Part shown: positions 37,801 to 52,800 of the stretch, one piece after another
Layout of the letters: each line of letters starts with the position of its first letter
How positions within the stretch are numbered: the stretch's first letter is position 1
Assembly: GCA_020152595.1 (NCBI GenBank)
Contig: JAIGNY010004479.1
Coordinates: 102,501 to 166,500 of the forward strand
Source of the DNA: Chiridota heheva
Taxonomy: Eukaryota; Echinodermata; Holothuroidea; Apodida; Chiridotidae
DNA length: 64,000 nt
Direction: 5' to 3'
The notes under the pieces: generated by a model
Database searches by the model: none
What the model saw: only the letters and a program-made list of their open reading frames with translations
What the model was told of the DNA's origin: nothing
Made by a program: the position numbers and the translations under genes

Positions 37801-40800
37801 GTGTGTAATAAGTATCATAGGGAAGGTACCAGTTCTGTTAATATTTCATGAATTTTTCTGAACACTTTAAATGTTTTTTTTTTCTTTCTTGATTTTCTCG
37901 AGTACCTGGGAAGGAACTGAGTGGGTGATGGTGGAGAGTACCCTATGGCATGATTTTGCTAGCTGACCTATCCCTAAATTAAAAGTCATAATAAGTAAAA
38001 CACCATCAAATTAGATATGGTACATTGAAATAGGTTACACAGCTACCAGTCGACCTAAAAGCTTACTGGAGGCCTATAGAAAAAATGAAACCCAATCAAG
38101 ATAATACAAGAAATCGATATGCAACATCATTCAATTTCAAAAATTCTAAAAGTTATCACATTAAACATGGGTTTAATTGCATTCAGGGTTAAAACATACC
38201 AATTAATAAGCATGAGTCAATCTATCTTTATAAAGCATAATTAGTAAAAGGTTGTACAAACCAGCAGCACCAACACAGCAAAAACCATGCACCATCAATA
38301 CAGCTTACTAAATGATCATGACCGCATATCATACATGTTTTCATCATTATTTATAAATAAGTTGACAATTAAGCACAGAGACAATGAAAAATTATGCTAA
38401 TCTGATCTGCAAAATTTGAAAATTTAGAATGTTTTTCACTTTTGTTAATTTTAAACATATTTTAAGCAAATTTAAAAATTTAGAACATTTTTCACTTTTG
38501 TTGATTTTAAACATATCTTAAGTTTTGCTAATTTGTTTCAAGGTTTTGTCAAGGTTTCCTCCATACAGTTATATGCTTTTAAACATCTTTTAAATACCAT
38601 TTTTTTTCTTCTTCAATACTTTCCGAGGTAGTCTTTTACATGATGATTTCTATGCATCCTGTGCCTCACCCAATAGACGGTTTTTATTTTTGAAGGGGCT
38701 ACTCTGTTTTAAACATTTATAACCCAATGTCGGGCAAGAAGAGAAGCTGTGCTATAAACAGTTCCTACACTAATCACCCCTACATACTGCATCCACCACC
38801 CCTTTCTTACACCACCAGTCACTACACTACTCCATAAATAAGATTCTACGACCTATTATCTTTGGGTTTAGTTATGCATACGTGTAGAGAGAAAAGAAGC
38901 CCTATACTATGCTAATAGAAAATATCAGATTTTCACCAATGTGCCTTGCAATTTCTTGAAAAAGTTTGGTCCTCTAGGAAAGCGACAAAAAATAACATCA
39001 AACTGATTTGAAAAATGATTGACTTTGTTACACCTTTTAGAATTTTCAGGGCTCATATGCAAACGTTTATGGTAAATTTGTGATGTATTGACTGGGTAGA
39101 AAGTTCTAATTTTTTTTGGAATTTTTTTTTCATTTCTTTCCTAAATATCAGTCACTGAAAAAGATGAGAAAGCTTATTCTTGCTAGAATTTGATTGGATG
39201 GTATTCTATGGCAGAGACTCTAAAACCTTTCATCAGAATTTGCTGCACATATAATTAAACCAAAATACCATGCACACCTAAAATCACAACAATATTTATC
39301 TTTCTCACTGGTGATCTGATGACTGAAAAAAGATGTAACTATAACTGTCTCATTTTAAAATTTGCAAGGGAGGTTCGACAAACTGTATTGATGGTGCATT
39401 GGTTATCAAGTTAGTGAATCAAACTGTTGTTGGTCAGATAGAAGCACACACAGACACACGAAGGGGGCAGGTGCAACAGTGTGTAGCGAAAATGGTCAGT
39501 GCGGAGGTGAAATTAAGAAAAATACCTCTACCGGAGTTATAGGTTCCCTGCACGATGCACACTTTGGAGCGTATGTCCTGTGATAATAAGACAGTGAGAA
39601 AAAATAGGCGGATGGAAAAAGAGCAAATTTTTTTTTTTTTGAAAAACAAATATGCATGGATTTAGATAGATGACATTCTTTGGAGGGTACTAAATGCTTG
39701 TGACATCTCTCAAATTGGCATTTCTTGATCTAAATGAGAGAAAGTTTTGAAGCTTAGCATAGGGACCATTTCACAGCACACATTAGCATGAGATTGGAAT
39801 CAAAATCAAAAATTCTACTTGAAGGAATAATTTAGTAGTCCAGGTCCATCTCATTTGAGAGAGCTAGGACTTTAAAACAAAATGGTGAAGAAAGCATTCA
39901 AAAATCTTTTTCAGTGAAGGAGATATTCAAGTGAGAAGTCTTGTCTCATTTGCATAAAAATGAGTTGTGACATTATATCTTCACATTTCTCTAAATGATC
40001 TATATTGTTTTCCTGAAATTTTGTGCTTTAAAAACCATTGGATATGTCAGGAAGATAGTAATAATAATCTACCTTCTGAAATAAAAATGTTAATTGGCAG
40101 AAATAAGTTAAATCAATTTTCCTTAAGATACATTCATCATTGTTTAGAAAGTGAGGATTAGGACACCAACTTTCTACAGTAGACTTTCCACACCAGACAT
40201 TTGTGCAAAAGTGAGACAAAACTTGACAAACTTGAATATCTCCTTAACAAGACTACAATATTGAAGTAGTTTCTTCCTCCATTTTGTTTCTTTTTAAGTT
40301 CTGTTCAAAAAGATAAGCTTGACCACTGAATTGACCCTTATTACAGATACTGCTTGTAGCTGTAACCCAACTTGTTTGAAGAAATTGGGTCAGTAGGAAG
40401 ACAAAATTGTTTTCATTGATATTGAATCCAGGAACAAATGATGAAACCTGTTTCTGTTGAAGGCTTTAATCTTAAATAGTCATATTAAAAGACACTACAG
40501 TAATTCTAAGCACTAGGAGTTATGAATAGAAATTCCTTTGGATGTTCTGTACAGTAAAGCCACCTGATCTACAACCCTTCCCTACCCCCTCCCAAACTTT
40601 CACAAACACCCTCTCATCACTTGATGATTCTATGTATTGCTCCATTCATGAATCACAATTTTTACATATTTAAGTAATTCCTGGAACTATTTAATGATAA
40701 CAATTAAATTAATAAAAGCTTTTCACAAAATTTAAAGAATGATCTGATTAGAATGATCTGATCAGGATGAATTTATGAGAATGATCTGATCAGAATAGTC

Positions 40801-43800
40801 TGATCAGCATAAATTCATCAGAACGATCTGATCAGAATGATCTGATCAGAATGATCTGATCAGAATGATCTGATCAGAATGATCTGATCAGAATGATCTG
40901 ATCAGAATGATCTGATCGGAATGATCTGATCAGAATGAATTCATGAGAATGATCTGATCAGAATGAATTCATGAGAATGATCTGATCAGAATAATTTGAT
41001 CAGAATGAATTCATTAGAATGATCTGATCAGAATGATCTGATCAGGATGAATTCATCAGAATGATGTGATCAGAATGAATTCATCAGAATGATGTGATCA
41101 GAATGATCTGATCAGAATGAATTCATCAGAATGATCTGATCAGGATGAATTCATCAGAATGATCTGATCAGGATGAATTCATCAGAATGATCTGATCAGA
41201 ATGATCTGATCAGGATGAATTCATCAGAATGATCTGATCAGAATGATCTGATCAGGATGAATTCATCAGAATGATCTGATCAGAATGATCTGATCAGAAC
41301 GACCTATTTCGAATAATACTCTTTCACAGCAGCACACATTTGACAGGCGTCATCACATACTCTACGGATTAACTTGATTTTCTTTCTGGAAAACAATAAA
41401 TGCTGAGGGTAATGCTTAAAGGGGCACTAGACTGAAAAGTTAAGGCATATCTTTATGGGGTCCCCACAAAAATCAAAAGTTTATCTAGCACGCAACAGTA
41501 TAACAATTTTCTGCTTAATATGAATATTCAAGTAAAATTTGCCTTCAAGTCGTCTGTGGGCTATGAAAGCATGAAGTTTATCGATCTTTTGTGGATGATA
41601 TATCTGTGAAATTAGCCAAAACTAGTGCCTTCACTTTTCTGTCTGCACTTTTCTGTCTAGTGCTCCTTTTAGACAAGCTGTATCCGGGTTGCTTTGTCAA
41701 ATACTGTACAAAATAATTAAACACAAAACTTCTACTTGGTATTCTAAATTCTTTCTGTCAGATATTTTACGAACAGGTTTTTCTATGTGTTATCACTATT
41801 TCAACATTTTCTCGGTGTTTCCTTTTGATTGATATTTACAAAATGCAAAGAGCAAAAATTACATACTGTACCCTGACATGATTACTGAAAGATGTTGTAA
41901 AGACTTTTTGCAGCACTGCCTTTAAAATGCAGTTAAACATGGGAGAAAAATCAAAATCAATTCATTGCCAATAATCATGCAATGAAAACATATAATCGGA
42001 TTTGATGTGCCTTTTTACTTCTATCGAACCATTCTTTATTTTGCAAACTTGTATGTTTCACTCTTATACTTCAGCCTAAATTTGATTTTTTGATGACAAT
42101 AAAACTTTTTATTCCCAACAACTTGAGGAACCATGAGTTTGTAAGTACCTGTAGGAATTACTACAAACCCATCCTTAAGATTAAGAAAGTAAATGGCTTC
42201 CATAATAGGTCACAAAAAACCCACCTAGTTTTGTTAATTTGAAGAAAAAAAACTGTAAGCCCAAATTCAATTTGAAGATAATATTTGTTTCATTATCTAA
42301 TCATACACTTAACGCTTTGACAGCATCAATACTGGGTGTGCGCCACATTATTTGATTTCTTTAAATCATCCTTTTTTTTATTTTGATTTTGAGATGTTAA
42401 CAGAAAATACATCATGGCTTTATTCAGAAACCTCAAAAAACATATCAGACTGTGTTTCCACAAATTCTTTATCCTGATGGTTCCCCAGGTACCAATGACT
42501 GGTGGGTTGCTCATGATTGCACACGCTGATGGGTACCCACATCATAGAACCTGAGCATCACTGATGCAGAAGCTCAACCCTTCAAATTTTGAGTCAACCA
42601 AGAAGTGGTGATTTGTCGTCATTAAAAAAAGAAAGATGGTATGAAGGTCAAGTTCTAAGTCTTTTGAAATAATGTGCTATATTTTATTGAGAAAATATTG
42701 ATTGTTTGTAGTTGAGAGCTTTTTAATGCAATTCTTTATATTTCTGTCCTAAATTTCAGTCACTGAAAATCATCAAACTGACCAGTTTCTCCTCTTATAC
42801 TTCGATTAAGCTAAGATATATGATGGAGATCAAGCTAGCATGTATGATGGATATCAAGTTCGAAACTTCTTTGTTGTATTCAACTGCTCCCATTCAAATA
42901 ACGTTGGTGGAGATTTGAAAAACAATAAGTTAACAACTTAACATAATGAGATTGATAAGTTTATGGTTGCTATGTCCCAAAATTTAAATAAAATTGTGAT
43001 TTTTTATTACAGAAAGGCCTAAAACTTAAACATGGTGTAAATTGGTTAATTTTTCACCGATTTTGATGAAAATGTTTACTATTTTCATGTTTTTCAGCTT
43101 ATTCTTCTACTAGTGAAGCTCAAGTCAAATTAATTAAGCTCAATCTACCAACCCGTCCATATAGATTCTTCATTTTCCATGAAGTTTCATACAAAGCTGC
43201 ACTTGTAATGAGAACAAGAATAAGTATCATTACTGAAAACAATATCAATTGAACTAAGAAATTTAAGGAATTCCCAAATAGTATCTCTTTCAAACAAGCA
43301 ATGCATCATATAATTGCTGGTTAATTACCTCATGACTTTTCATGCATGATAGGTACTTTGATTGTGAGAGAAAATCCCTGAGGGGAGCTTGTGTGAAACA
43401 TAACACCATGGAATATCTCCAAAAATCTCAAAAAGTATAAAAAAATTGCACCTTTTTTTAACCATAACTTCAAAATTACAATGATTGCACCAAACAAAAT
43501 ATTAGATGGATTAAAATTGAAAATGACATCATCTATGAGCCAAAATTTGAAGACTAGACGTGCCAAAACAAAAAAAGTTTAAATATTTTAAAGGCCAAAA
43601 AGTGAAAGTTTTGTTAGATTTTATAACCTCAACACAAGTTGGTTGAGCTAAAAAATGGTATTGCCAATGACTACGAGTAAGGATCATAACAAATGCATGC
43701 CAGGTGCTGGGAAGAGAAAACTTTTTTTTAGTATGATGTTAATCTCATGCTTCTGTCTTCTAACTGATCTACCACATAGTGTATACATGCTGCTGTTGCT

Positions 43801-46800
43801 AAACCAACCACACTGGCTGCAATGAATCTTTGAGCATGTTAATTATGTCACAACATATCTGACTACTTCTATTTCCATATTGACTAAATATGCCCTACCC
43901 CACAAGTCATTTTGGTAATAAATGCATGCCTACATTCTTCATTAAGACTAAATGAAATGACAAAAAAGGATGACAAATCTCTGAGTTCAAAGGAAATACT
44001 TACCCACCAACTCAATTTTTCACTAAACTGAACTGGCATCTGACAATTGACTCAATTTTGCCTTAGCAATTCTAGATTTACAGTAATGCAAAATTCATTT
44101 GTATTTGAAATAAAAAGGCACAATGCTCCAGAGAGGAGACACACAAAGGTTACTGTAGCTCTCCAATTATCTGAAAGAAATATTCCCGTGGATTTTTTGT
44201 TGAAATTTTTTATTTGAAACAACATACATTTAGAGCCAATTTGGTACAAAAATCAGATTAATATCATATGAATTTTTAAAGATTTCCCAATTGCATTTCA
44301 GACTTTTTGTACAGTATGATGAAATCATGTTTAATGTCATAGAGGCAATTCCATTGCAAATGTTTATTTATTATCTTTGATCATTAAGTGGTTGTTTCTG
44401 TATGATTAGAAACAATCTTCCAAAAGTTATTGAAGTAGGGTATATTTGGCAATGTATATAAATACCTGACTTTCATCAATTTCTTTTTCTAGCAGGTTTT
44501 ACCAATAAAAAAGGATGACAGATTTTAATGAAATACATGAACTTTGTGGGAGAATGGTGATTTCATAATGAGCTTTTTTTTACTGATCTATTGACATTTT
44601 TTGTGAGCCTTAAAATTGGAATATTTCCTGGTAGGAATAACATATCAACATGATTTTTGTACTAAATTGTGTCTAAAATTGTTCTCGTTTTGATGAAAGG
44701 TTACAGAGAAACATGGGAATATTCCTGTAATCACAGAAAACTTTGCTACAAAGATTTGTCAAGATCGTCCCTTAAAGTCCACAACATTAGGTCATGACCT
44801 CTTAAGAATATCAGCTACCCAAGTAAAGTGGAAACATTGTCAAAATAAACTGAAATGTTGCAAAATATCACTTCGAGTCCTTTCACTACCTGTAATACTT
44901 TTCACAGCGCACAAAACACAAGAATTTCAGTTGTTTGGTTGAAACACATGGGTTCAATATTCATTGATAATGATAACCCAGTTACTAATCGTTCTTGAAG
45001 AAAAGGTACACCTGCACTCTAGGTACCATTAATGCACTTAAACTGTTTAGTTACATGTTGTAAATCATTCATTTCCAGGATTACCACAAGAGGATAAATC
45101 TTCCTATATAAATCTTCTTTTGAAGACAGACAACCTGGTTTCAAGGCTTTTCTATTTAATTCCAAAATTTCTATTTGCTTGCAGCCGGTAATTTTGGGGT
45201 AAGCAAATTGCTTTTGGCTGTCTGGAATTACATGTACCCCAAAATGCAAAATTACTGATGTTTTTTCAGATAGGATCTGAAACCAGAAGTTTTTAAAAAT
45301 TAAACTATTTGGAATATCTATTTTATCATCTAGTTAAATTTCTGCAGTTGGCTGTTAGAGCTTACATGTATCCCACAATGCAATATTAATGTTGCAGTTT
45401 TGGGTAGATCTAAAACCAGAGGCTTGTAAAATAAAAGTATACCACTTGAAACCTCAACAGTTTTCTTAATTCCCTTTCATTATTTAGATATATTTCTGCA
45501 ATGTAACATTAAACATTTGCTTAGGTTTTTGATGAGAAACATGTAGTGGAATACGTTTAGGAATGACACTCGGAAAGCAGTTTAACTTTGGATCGTATAA
45601 TTATTGATTTATGACAGAGCTTATTTAAATTGGTTAAATAGGGCTTGAGTAAAAATACATCTTAAGGACAGGGCTTGAAATTAGCATTAGTTTATCAATA
45701 GCCCATTGGGCTTTCTCACCTCACATTTCACTAGCCTCATCGAACTTTCCAGAAGCCTGTTTCTTCACGTCTCACATAAACATACTAGAATAATTCTGTT
45801 TATAGGACGAAGGGCGTAGATTCATTTTTTGAAGTGGGCGGGATAATTTTTGTGGAAGGACAAGTTTCGAGCTCGCTGACAGGTGTGGGGTCCAGGGCGG
45901 AAACTCCTGGAATATTCAATATTTTAGTGCTAAAATTGGCCCAAAATAACATCAAAGCATGCTTAGGGTCCAAACACATTTACCTCTAAAAGCTGTAAAA
46001 AACAGTAGTAGGCGGTACTCTTGGGGTGAAATTAGAGTCCAAAATAATTAAAGTCATTCTTAATAACAAACAGGTTTATTCAATTTTAGCTTTCGAATGC
46101 GAGATAAATCATCTCCCACCCCCCCACAAACACACACCTTCCCTTGGCGGGCCTGGGTAAAATAATACCGGTCATTGCGCGGTGATGAGCAAATGCATCA
46201 CTTATCATAGAAATTAACGCTGCATCTTGCATCTTTGCATGAAACACAAGAGCCCTTGAGTTGTTAAGTATCGTTAGTTTAAGGTCACATCAAGAAACTT
46301 CGGAATTAAAATTTACAAAACGGTATCACATGACATCAGTCAGAAATAAAAAAACATTTATTTTAGTATTTAAAAATTTGGGGCGCTATCATCGGCAAAA
46401 GTGAGAGGGGTAATTGTACATACCATCCCCCCTTTTAAAAAGTGGGGGATATATACCCCCATACCCCCAGGATCTACGCCCTTGTGTAGGACTAGCCCGA
46501 TGTGCTTGGATGATTGAAGTTGTGCTAGCCCTTACGCAAAATCAACTAGCCCTGGGCTAGCGGGCTTATGCGAATTTCAAGCCCTGCTTAAGGAATACAT
46601 AAACATCTATAAGTAGATCCTAAAGACAACACAATTATCTTGTTAGTTTGATTTTCAATTAGAAAAAAAGAAATTATAAAATTTACTGCTATAAAATGAA
46701 TCCTGATTTATTTTTAACAGCTACAGGTATCACATGAAATAGAAGTGAAAATGTTCAGGTTCCACACCTCTCTATGCATGTTCTTTTTTAAAATAAAACA

Positions 46801-49800
46801 CATTACAAAGTGTTTGATAAATACAATACAGAATGCTATTGTTCCTCAAGAACTGGCAACACTCAGTGCAAATGTAAGCAACATTGTTTATAAACTTACT
46901 GAAAATCATAAACATGACAAAAAGTCCTAAAAAATTCTTTTAAAATTTGGTCATTTTACAGCTTTTAATTTCATGTTCTTTCTGATTAATACATTTCTAA
47001 AATAAATTTACTTGAATATTTATATTCTGCACCAAAAAACTAAAGCTCCCTTTTCTTACCAATCACTTTAAAAACAGCTAGGCCCTCCATTTCCATGTCA
47101 CCCTGCCACCTTTTTTAAACATAACTTTACAAACCTGGAGAGGAGGGCACATGGTGGCTAATGAGTTTCATGATTAATCAAGCTATGCAGACACTGTCTA
47201 TTAATCTTTGTTGATATCTTTTTTGGGAGTGTATCTTACATTCTGGTTTATCGGACAATGTTGAAGTAAATCTATACCACATGGTGTCAGAAACTTTACC
47301 AAAGGTATCATTTTAAAAGAGAATGCCTTTTAATGACAGACATAGGCAGAAAATTAAACAGGGGATTAAGGGAGGGGGGAGGGGGCAATATTTGTGAAGT
47401 TTAATATAAGTTCCCAGAAATTACGCACTACTTGTCACAGGCAGCACATACAAAAAGGCAATGCAAAATGATTCAAATCTCTTTGCCACAGATAACATGC
47501 CTTGCACACATATTACAAACAACTCTTACCCTTATCTCCCACTCACTTTTAAATCTTCTTTTGTAGCATCAACTTTCCATTTAATCTTCCTTCTATCACC
47601 AATTCCTCCATCTTCCACTCATCATACCCAACGTCCTCAGCTTCCACATCCTCAGCTTCACCATTCTACCAAACACTCTTAATCTGATCCTCCAATCACC
47701 CTACCCACTCCACCTTCCTTACCCAATCCATCATTCTCCATCAACTTATATGCCCCATTTACCTACCATCCCTTATCCACCCCAGTGCACCTGTCATTAT
47801 CTATTCATTTACTCTTCCTAATCCAAGCCTTCTGCATTCACCTACCCTCTTTGCCCACTTTCATTTGCCTTTCCTACTTGCAATCTCACCCATCCACCTA
47901 CATCACTTCTAACATTCTGCATTCACTTCTATCTCCATCCACCTTCATTGTCTGTCCCACATATCTATTCCGAAACCAGTACAGACCTATAGTACCAAAC
48001 AGTGCCTCCCCTTGATATTCAATGGTTTTTCCAGGGCCATAGCCAATATTTCAAATATTTCCATGACCTTTCTAGGGCCATAGCCAATATTTCAAATATT
48101 TCCATGACTCTTCCAAGCCCAATTTCCATAATTTTTCAGGGCCAAATCCCATATTTTAAATGTTTTCACAACTTTTCCAGGGCCATAGTACAGATTTCAA
48201 ATATTTCCATGACTTTCCCAGGGTCATAGCACATACTTCAAATAGTTCCATGACTTTCCCAGGTCCTGGTGCATATTTCAAATATTTACATGACTTTCCC
48301 AGGGTCATAGCACATATTTTAAATATTTCCATGACTTTTCCAGGGTCATAGCACATACTTCAAATATTTCAATGACTTTCCCAGGGTCCTAGTGCATATT
48401 TCAAATATTTTCATGACTTTCCCCAGGGTCATAGCACATATTTCAAATATTTCCATAACTTTACCAGGGTCATAGCGCATATTTCAAATATTTCCATAGC
48501 CATATTTCCATGACGTTAGCAGGTCAATAGCCCAAATTTCAAATATTTCCAGAGCCATAGCTGATATTTTAAATATTTCCATAATTTTCCCAGAGCCATA
48601 GATCATATTTCAAATATTTCCATAACTTTTACAGGGCCTAAGCCTAATATTTTCCAGGCCTGGAAACTAAAATGTCACATTATATGACTGTCCAGGAATT
48701 CAAGGATGGGTGTGGAAGTATGATACATACCTCAATGCAATGAACTACAAAAAAAAAAATCATTATGTTTAATAAAGGCCTATGGACACAAAGCAATTTC
48801 AACAAAACAAGAGTTTACAAATCTGAGCACATTTGGAATTTTGGCTGATCAAAGTTTGATCTGTTTTCTCTTTGCATAATTTGTGATGTGTGCCTAGGTG
48901 GACAGCTGTATTTTAATAAATTCTCATAATTTCTTTCCTTCATCTCAGTCACTAAAATTTATGGGAAATTTTATTCTGCTAGAATTTGATAGGGAATTTG
49001 TAAAGACTCCTGGTCAGGATTTGCAGCACTCCTTCAAAACATTTTGACAGACAATAACAAAGCAAAGGATTTACATACAGAAATACCAAGATCTCCCCTA
49101 AAAACACATCACAAATTTGCATGAATTTTGCACATTGATGACTGAAAACCCTAAATGTGTAAATGATCAATTTTTAATCGCTTATGATTAAATATTTTCC
49201 CACTCTCGTAGTTTGTCATAGATTTTACAGATATTTTTAGTTAATTTGCCTCTACATTTATACACCTATAAACATCAGCAATTAATAATGAAATGATCAA
49301 TTTTATGACATGTGTAAGCAGAAGGCAAATGCTGAGAGAAAAGATCTAAATTAATTCATTTTACTTCAAAATTACTTCTTAGACAAACAAAAGTATTTTG
49401 CAAATTTAGACACAAAGAGACCCTCTTGAAGCAGCTTCACTTACTTGTGATAATCCCGCACACAGTATATCTTGTGATCTACGTCTATCGTGAATGGAAT
49501 TCCATCTAGACATTTGTTACATACGATGCATCTAAAACACCCTGGATGGTATGACTTCCCCATGGCTTGAAGAATCTGTACACAAAAATCACAATTTTGT
49601 AATCATTTTTATTTTCACTTTAACTTCACATTACTACCATTACTAGTTTTATCCTCCAAATGCCACAACAGGTACAATTTTTGTAATCTTTGGCATGACC
49701 TGATTGAACCTGGGTTTCCCGATTAAAAGTGGAGACTCTACCTCTGAACCAACCAATGATGTTATGATAGGGGGACATGTGACTCGATCAGTTGAGGAAA

Positions 49801-52800
49801 TGACTATGATGCTGGAAATTACAGCTTCTCATCTTGACATTCTAGTGCCACTTTGTCTCATTTCACAATTGTCAATTTCTCCAGAAAGCTAACTAGCAAA
49901 GGATCAACTTTTTAACATATCTCAATGTTCCGAGCAGTATTAATGAGCATAATAACCCTTAGATTCCCAGCGGGTGACCTAAATTTTTCGGAATTTTTCT
50001 CTAAAAAATTGATGTTCATTAACTTTGGTTTATATGATTGCTACAGTAAGACAATAAACTTTTCAATAAAAAAGTCAAAATAAAGAAAATATCAACATAA
50101 ATATGCAAATGTTATGCAAAAATATTAAGCAAAACCTGCAAAAACAAAAATTAAAATAAATAAATAAACAAAACATCACCGCTGTAATTACTCACGAAAA
50201 ACAAAGCCAAGTACTTGGTGTGGTTTTTGAACCTGGAGCGCCCACACAGTAATCCCACATGTTACCGCTAGACTACACTGGGGCACCCACACAGTAATCC
50301 CACATGTTACCACAGTAATCCCACATGTTACCGCTAGACTACACTGGGGCGCCCACACAGTAATCCCACATGTTACCGCTAGACTACACTGAAGCACCCA
50401 CACAGTAATCCCACATGCTACCGCTAGACTACACTGGGGCGCCCACACAGTAATCCCACATGTTACCGCTAGACCACACAGTAATCCCACAATAGACTAC
50501 ACTGGGCGCCCACACAGTAATCCCACATGCTACCAGCTATGTCCCAGCTACCGCTAGACTACACTGAGCCCACACAGGTTTGTCCCAGTATGAGGGTTTG
50601 TTTTTATACTTTAAATATGAAGAAAGAGGGGTAGTTGCTCTTTTTTATTTCAATCGAAAGCATGTGAATTGGCCCTTCTTACAATATTTCGAAGGTGAGT
50701 TGCATCACAATTGGAAGCTTTAATTTTTCCCAAATTTTGGTCTCAAAAAGGTGCAAGTTGTCAAAAAAAGAAAGAGATTTTTTACAACTTTTGGCAAAAA
50801 AAAGATATTGAAGATAGGAGCAGTCAAAAATTGAACTGGAATTGGATGCATTGATGTCTTTGTAAGTTTCTGACAGGTTTTCAGGCAAAAGTAAGTCTTT
50901 GAAAAAAAAATGTTTTCATTAAATTTTTCGTTTTTTAAAATGTTTTTAATTCAACCCATCTTTTTTCAAAATTCTTCAACATAACAACCATACAAATGTT
51001 ACATTTTCTGAGTATTCAGGCTCTTTCAAGTGATACCATGATCACTGCTGTGGGCCTATTGTGAAGTAAAATATTTTGATGAAAAGTGCATGTCTAATCG
51101 GTCGGGTCACAACCGCATGGGAATTGAAGGGTTAAAACAATGTCCATGATGAAACAACCAATTCTGCTGTTGATAAATCAGTAAAAGGCCCATCCTCTGG
51201 CTGTTCACACACATAACATTACAGAAAATGGCCTCAGTGGACCTCTGGTTCTCCCAGCAATCACTGGGGCCATTCTCTGGCTGGTCACACATAACATAAT
51301 AGAGAATGGCCCACAGTGGACCTCTGGGGTCTTCCAGCAATCCACTGGGGCCATTCTCTGGTTGGTCACACATGTAACATTACAGAGAATGGCCCCAGTG
51401 GACTCCAGGGTCACCCATGGATCCACTGGGGTCATTCTCTGGCTGGTGACATGGCGTGGAATCTGGGGTCTACAGGGACACTGGGCCATTCTCTGGCTGG
51501 TTACACGTGTAATCTGGGGTCTCCCAGGGATCCACTGGGCCATTCTCTGGCTGGTTAAACATGTAATGTTACAGAGAATGGCCCAAAATATGAACCATCT
51601 TGCTGGTGATCCAGACGTTCTACAAAAGTTATTTATCAACATCAACCTATTGGTGGATGCACTGCACTTCACCTCGATTCGGTACCCCAGCTGCTATGAT
51701 TAATCCATGACACCACACAGTGATTTAACACATGTAGAGTGGGCATACAATAATATAATAATAACTTATTTAAGAGATCAGTGCACCCCACAAGGGTATT
51801 GTTATAGAGGGTACTGTTTAAGAGTGTATGACATTATATACATATACTCTACTCTTATGAATATGCATGACTTACAGTATCCATAATGAGATGTCCACAA
51901 ATAGCACACTTCTCTGCTGTTTGCTGGAAACCTGAATACTGCAAAGACAACAAAAATTCAAGTGTCCAGAACTGATGGATTAGGTCGCTGGTCAATCATG
52001 TCCATGTTATACAAAAGAGGAAAGTCAAAGGAACAAAATGGTGAAGAAAGTGTGTAATAGCTTTTTAAGAGGAAATGCAGAGGATGTATCATTTGAGAGG
52101 TTGAAATTCATTCGCCATTTATTTTGCCAATGTTGAACTTTATTATGATCATCTTGGAGGATTTGTTGGTCAGGGGATTTGTTGGTCAGGGGATTTGTTG
52201 GTCAGGGGATTTGTTGGTTAAGGGGGAATTGTTGGTTAGGGGAATTGTTGGTCAGGGGTTTTGTTGGTCAGAAGGATTTGTTGGTCAGGGGATTTGTTGA
52301 TCAGGGATTTGTTAATCAGGGGATTTGTTTGTCAGGATGGATTTGTTGGTCAGGTGATTTGTTGGTCAGGGAATTTGTTGGTCAGGGGATTTGTTGGTCA
52401 GGGGATTTGTTGGTCAGGGGATTTGTTGGCCAGGGGATTTGTTGGTCAGGGGATTTGTTGGTAAGAGGGGATTTGTTGGTCAGGGGTTTGTTGGTCAGGG
52501 GGGATTTGTTGGTCAGGGGGATTTGTTGGTCAAAGGAGATTTGTTGGTCAGGGGGGATTTGTTGGTCAGGGGGGATTTGTTGGTCAGGGGATCTGTTGGT
52601 CAGGGGATTTGTTGGTCAGGGGATTCTTGGTCAGGGGATTTGTTGGTCAGGGGGATTTGTTGGTCAGAGGGATTTGTTGGTCAGGAGGGATCTGTTGGTC
52701 AGGGGGGATTTGTTGGTCAGGGGGGTTATCAATTTTCAATTCGTAATACTTGGATCTTTTACACAAATTTTAAGTCAAATAAAAAGATACCTTTCAGCCA

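Larger units (their letters stand above)
25837..39525 (-). other. intron between exons D and E (13.7 kb)
   Basis: Donor GTATTTTT at 39525, acceptor CATATAG at 25837. It contains the arrays at 26718, 29450, 29925, 31750 and 32730, a tRNA-like sequence, a LINE fragment, and a foldback element holding a CR1-like relic. Stretches 25840-26700, 27250-27580, 27700-28860, 30430-31740, 31920-32700 and 36130-39520 show no gene; 36640-36780 repeats AACATAAAACATACATTT. Confidence 0.88.
39578..49444 (-). other. intron between exons C and D (9.9 kb)
   Basis: Donor GTAAGTG at 49444, acceptor ATCACAG at 39578. It contains foldback copy 3, the 14-bp array at 40737, nested hAT-like elements at 45669 and the array at 48020. 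Stretches 41310-42740, 43150-45660 and 46600-47500 show no gene or array. Confidence 0.9.
49576..51875 (-). other. intron between exons B and C
   Basis: Donor GTAAGTC at 51875, acceptor TGTACAG at 49576. It contains the arrays at 50230-50570 and 51190-51580. 49590-50180 and 50580-51180 are AT-rich and without a gene. Confidence 0.92.

Noticed and set aside
39434..39649. 71-codon minus-strand frame as a gene
   Set aside because: It covers exon D in the wrong frame. Only the phase set by exons C and E gives APKCASC.
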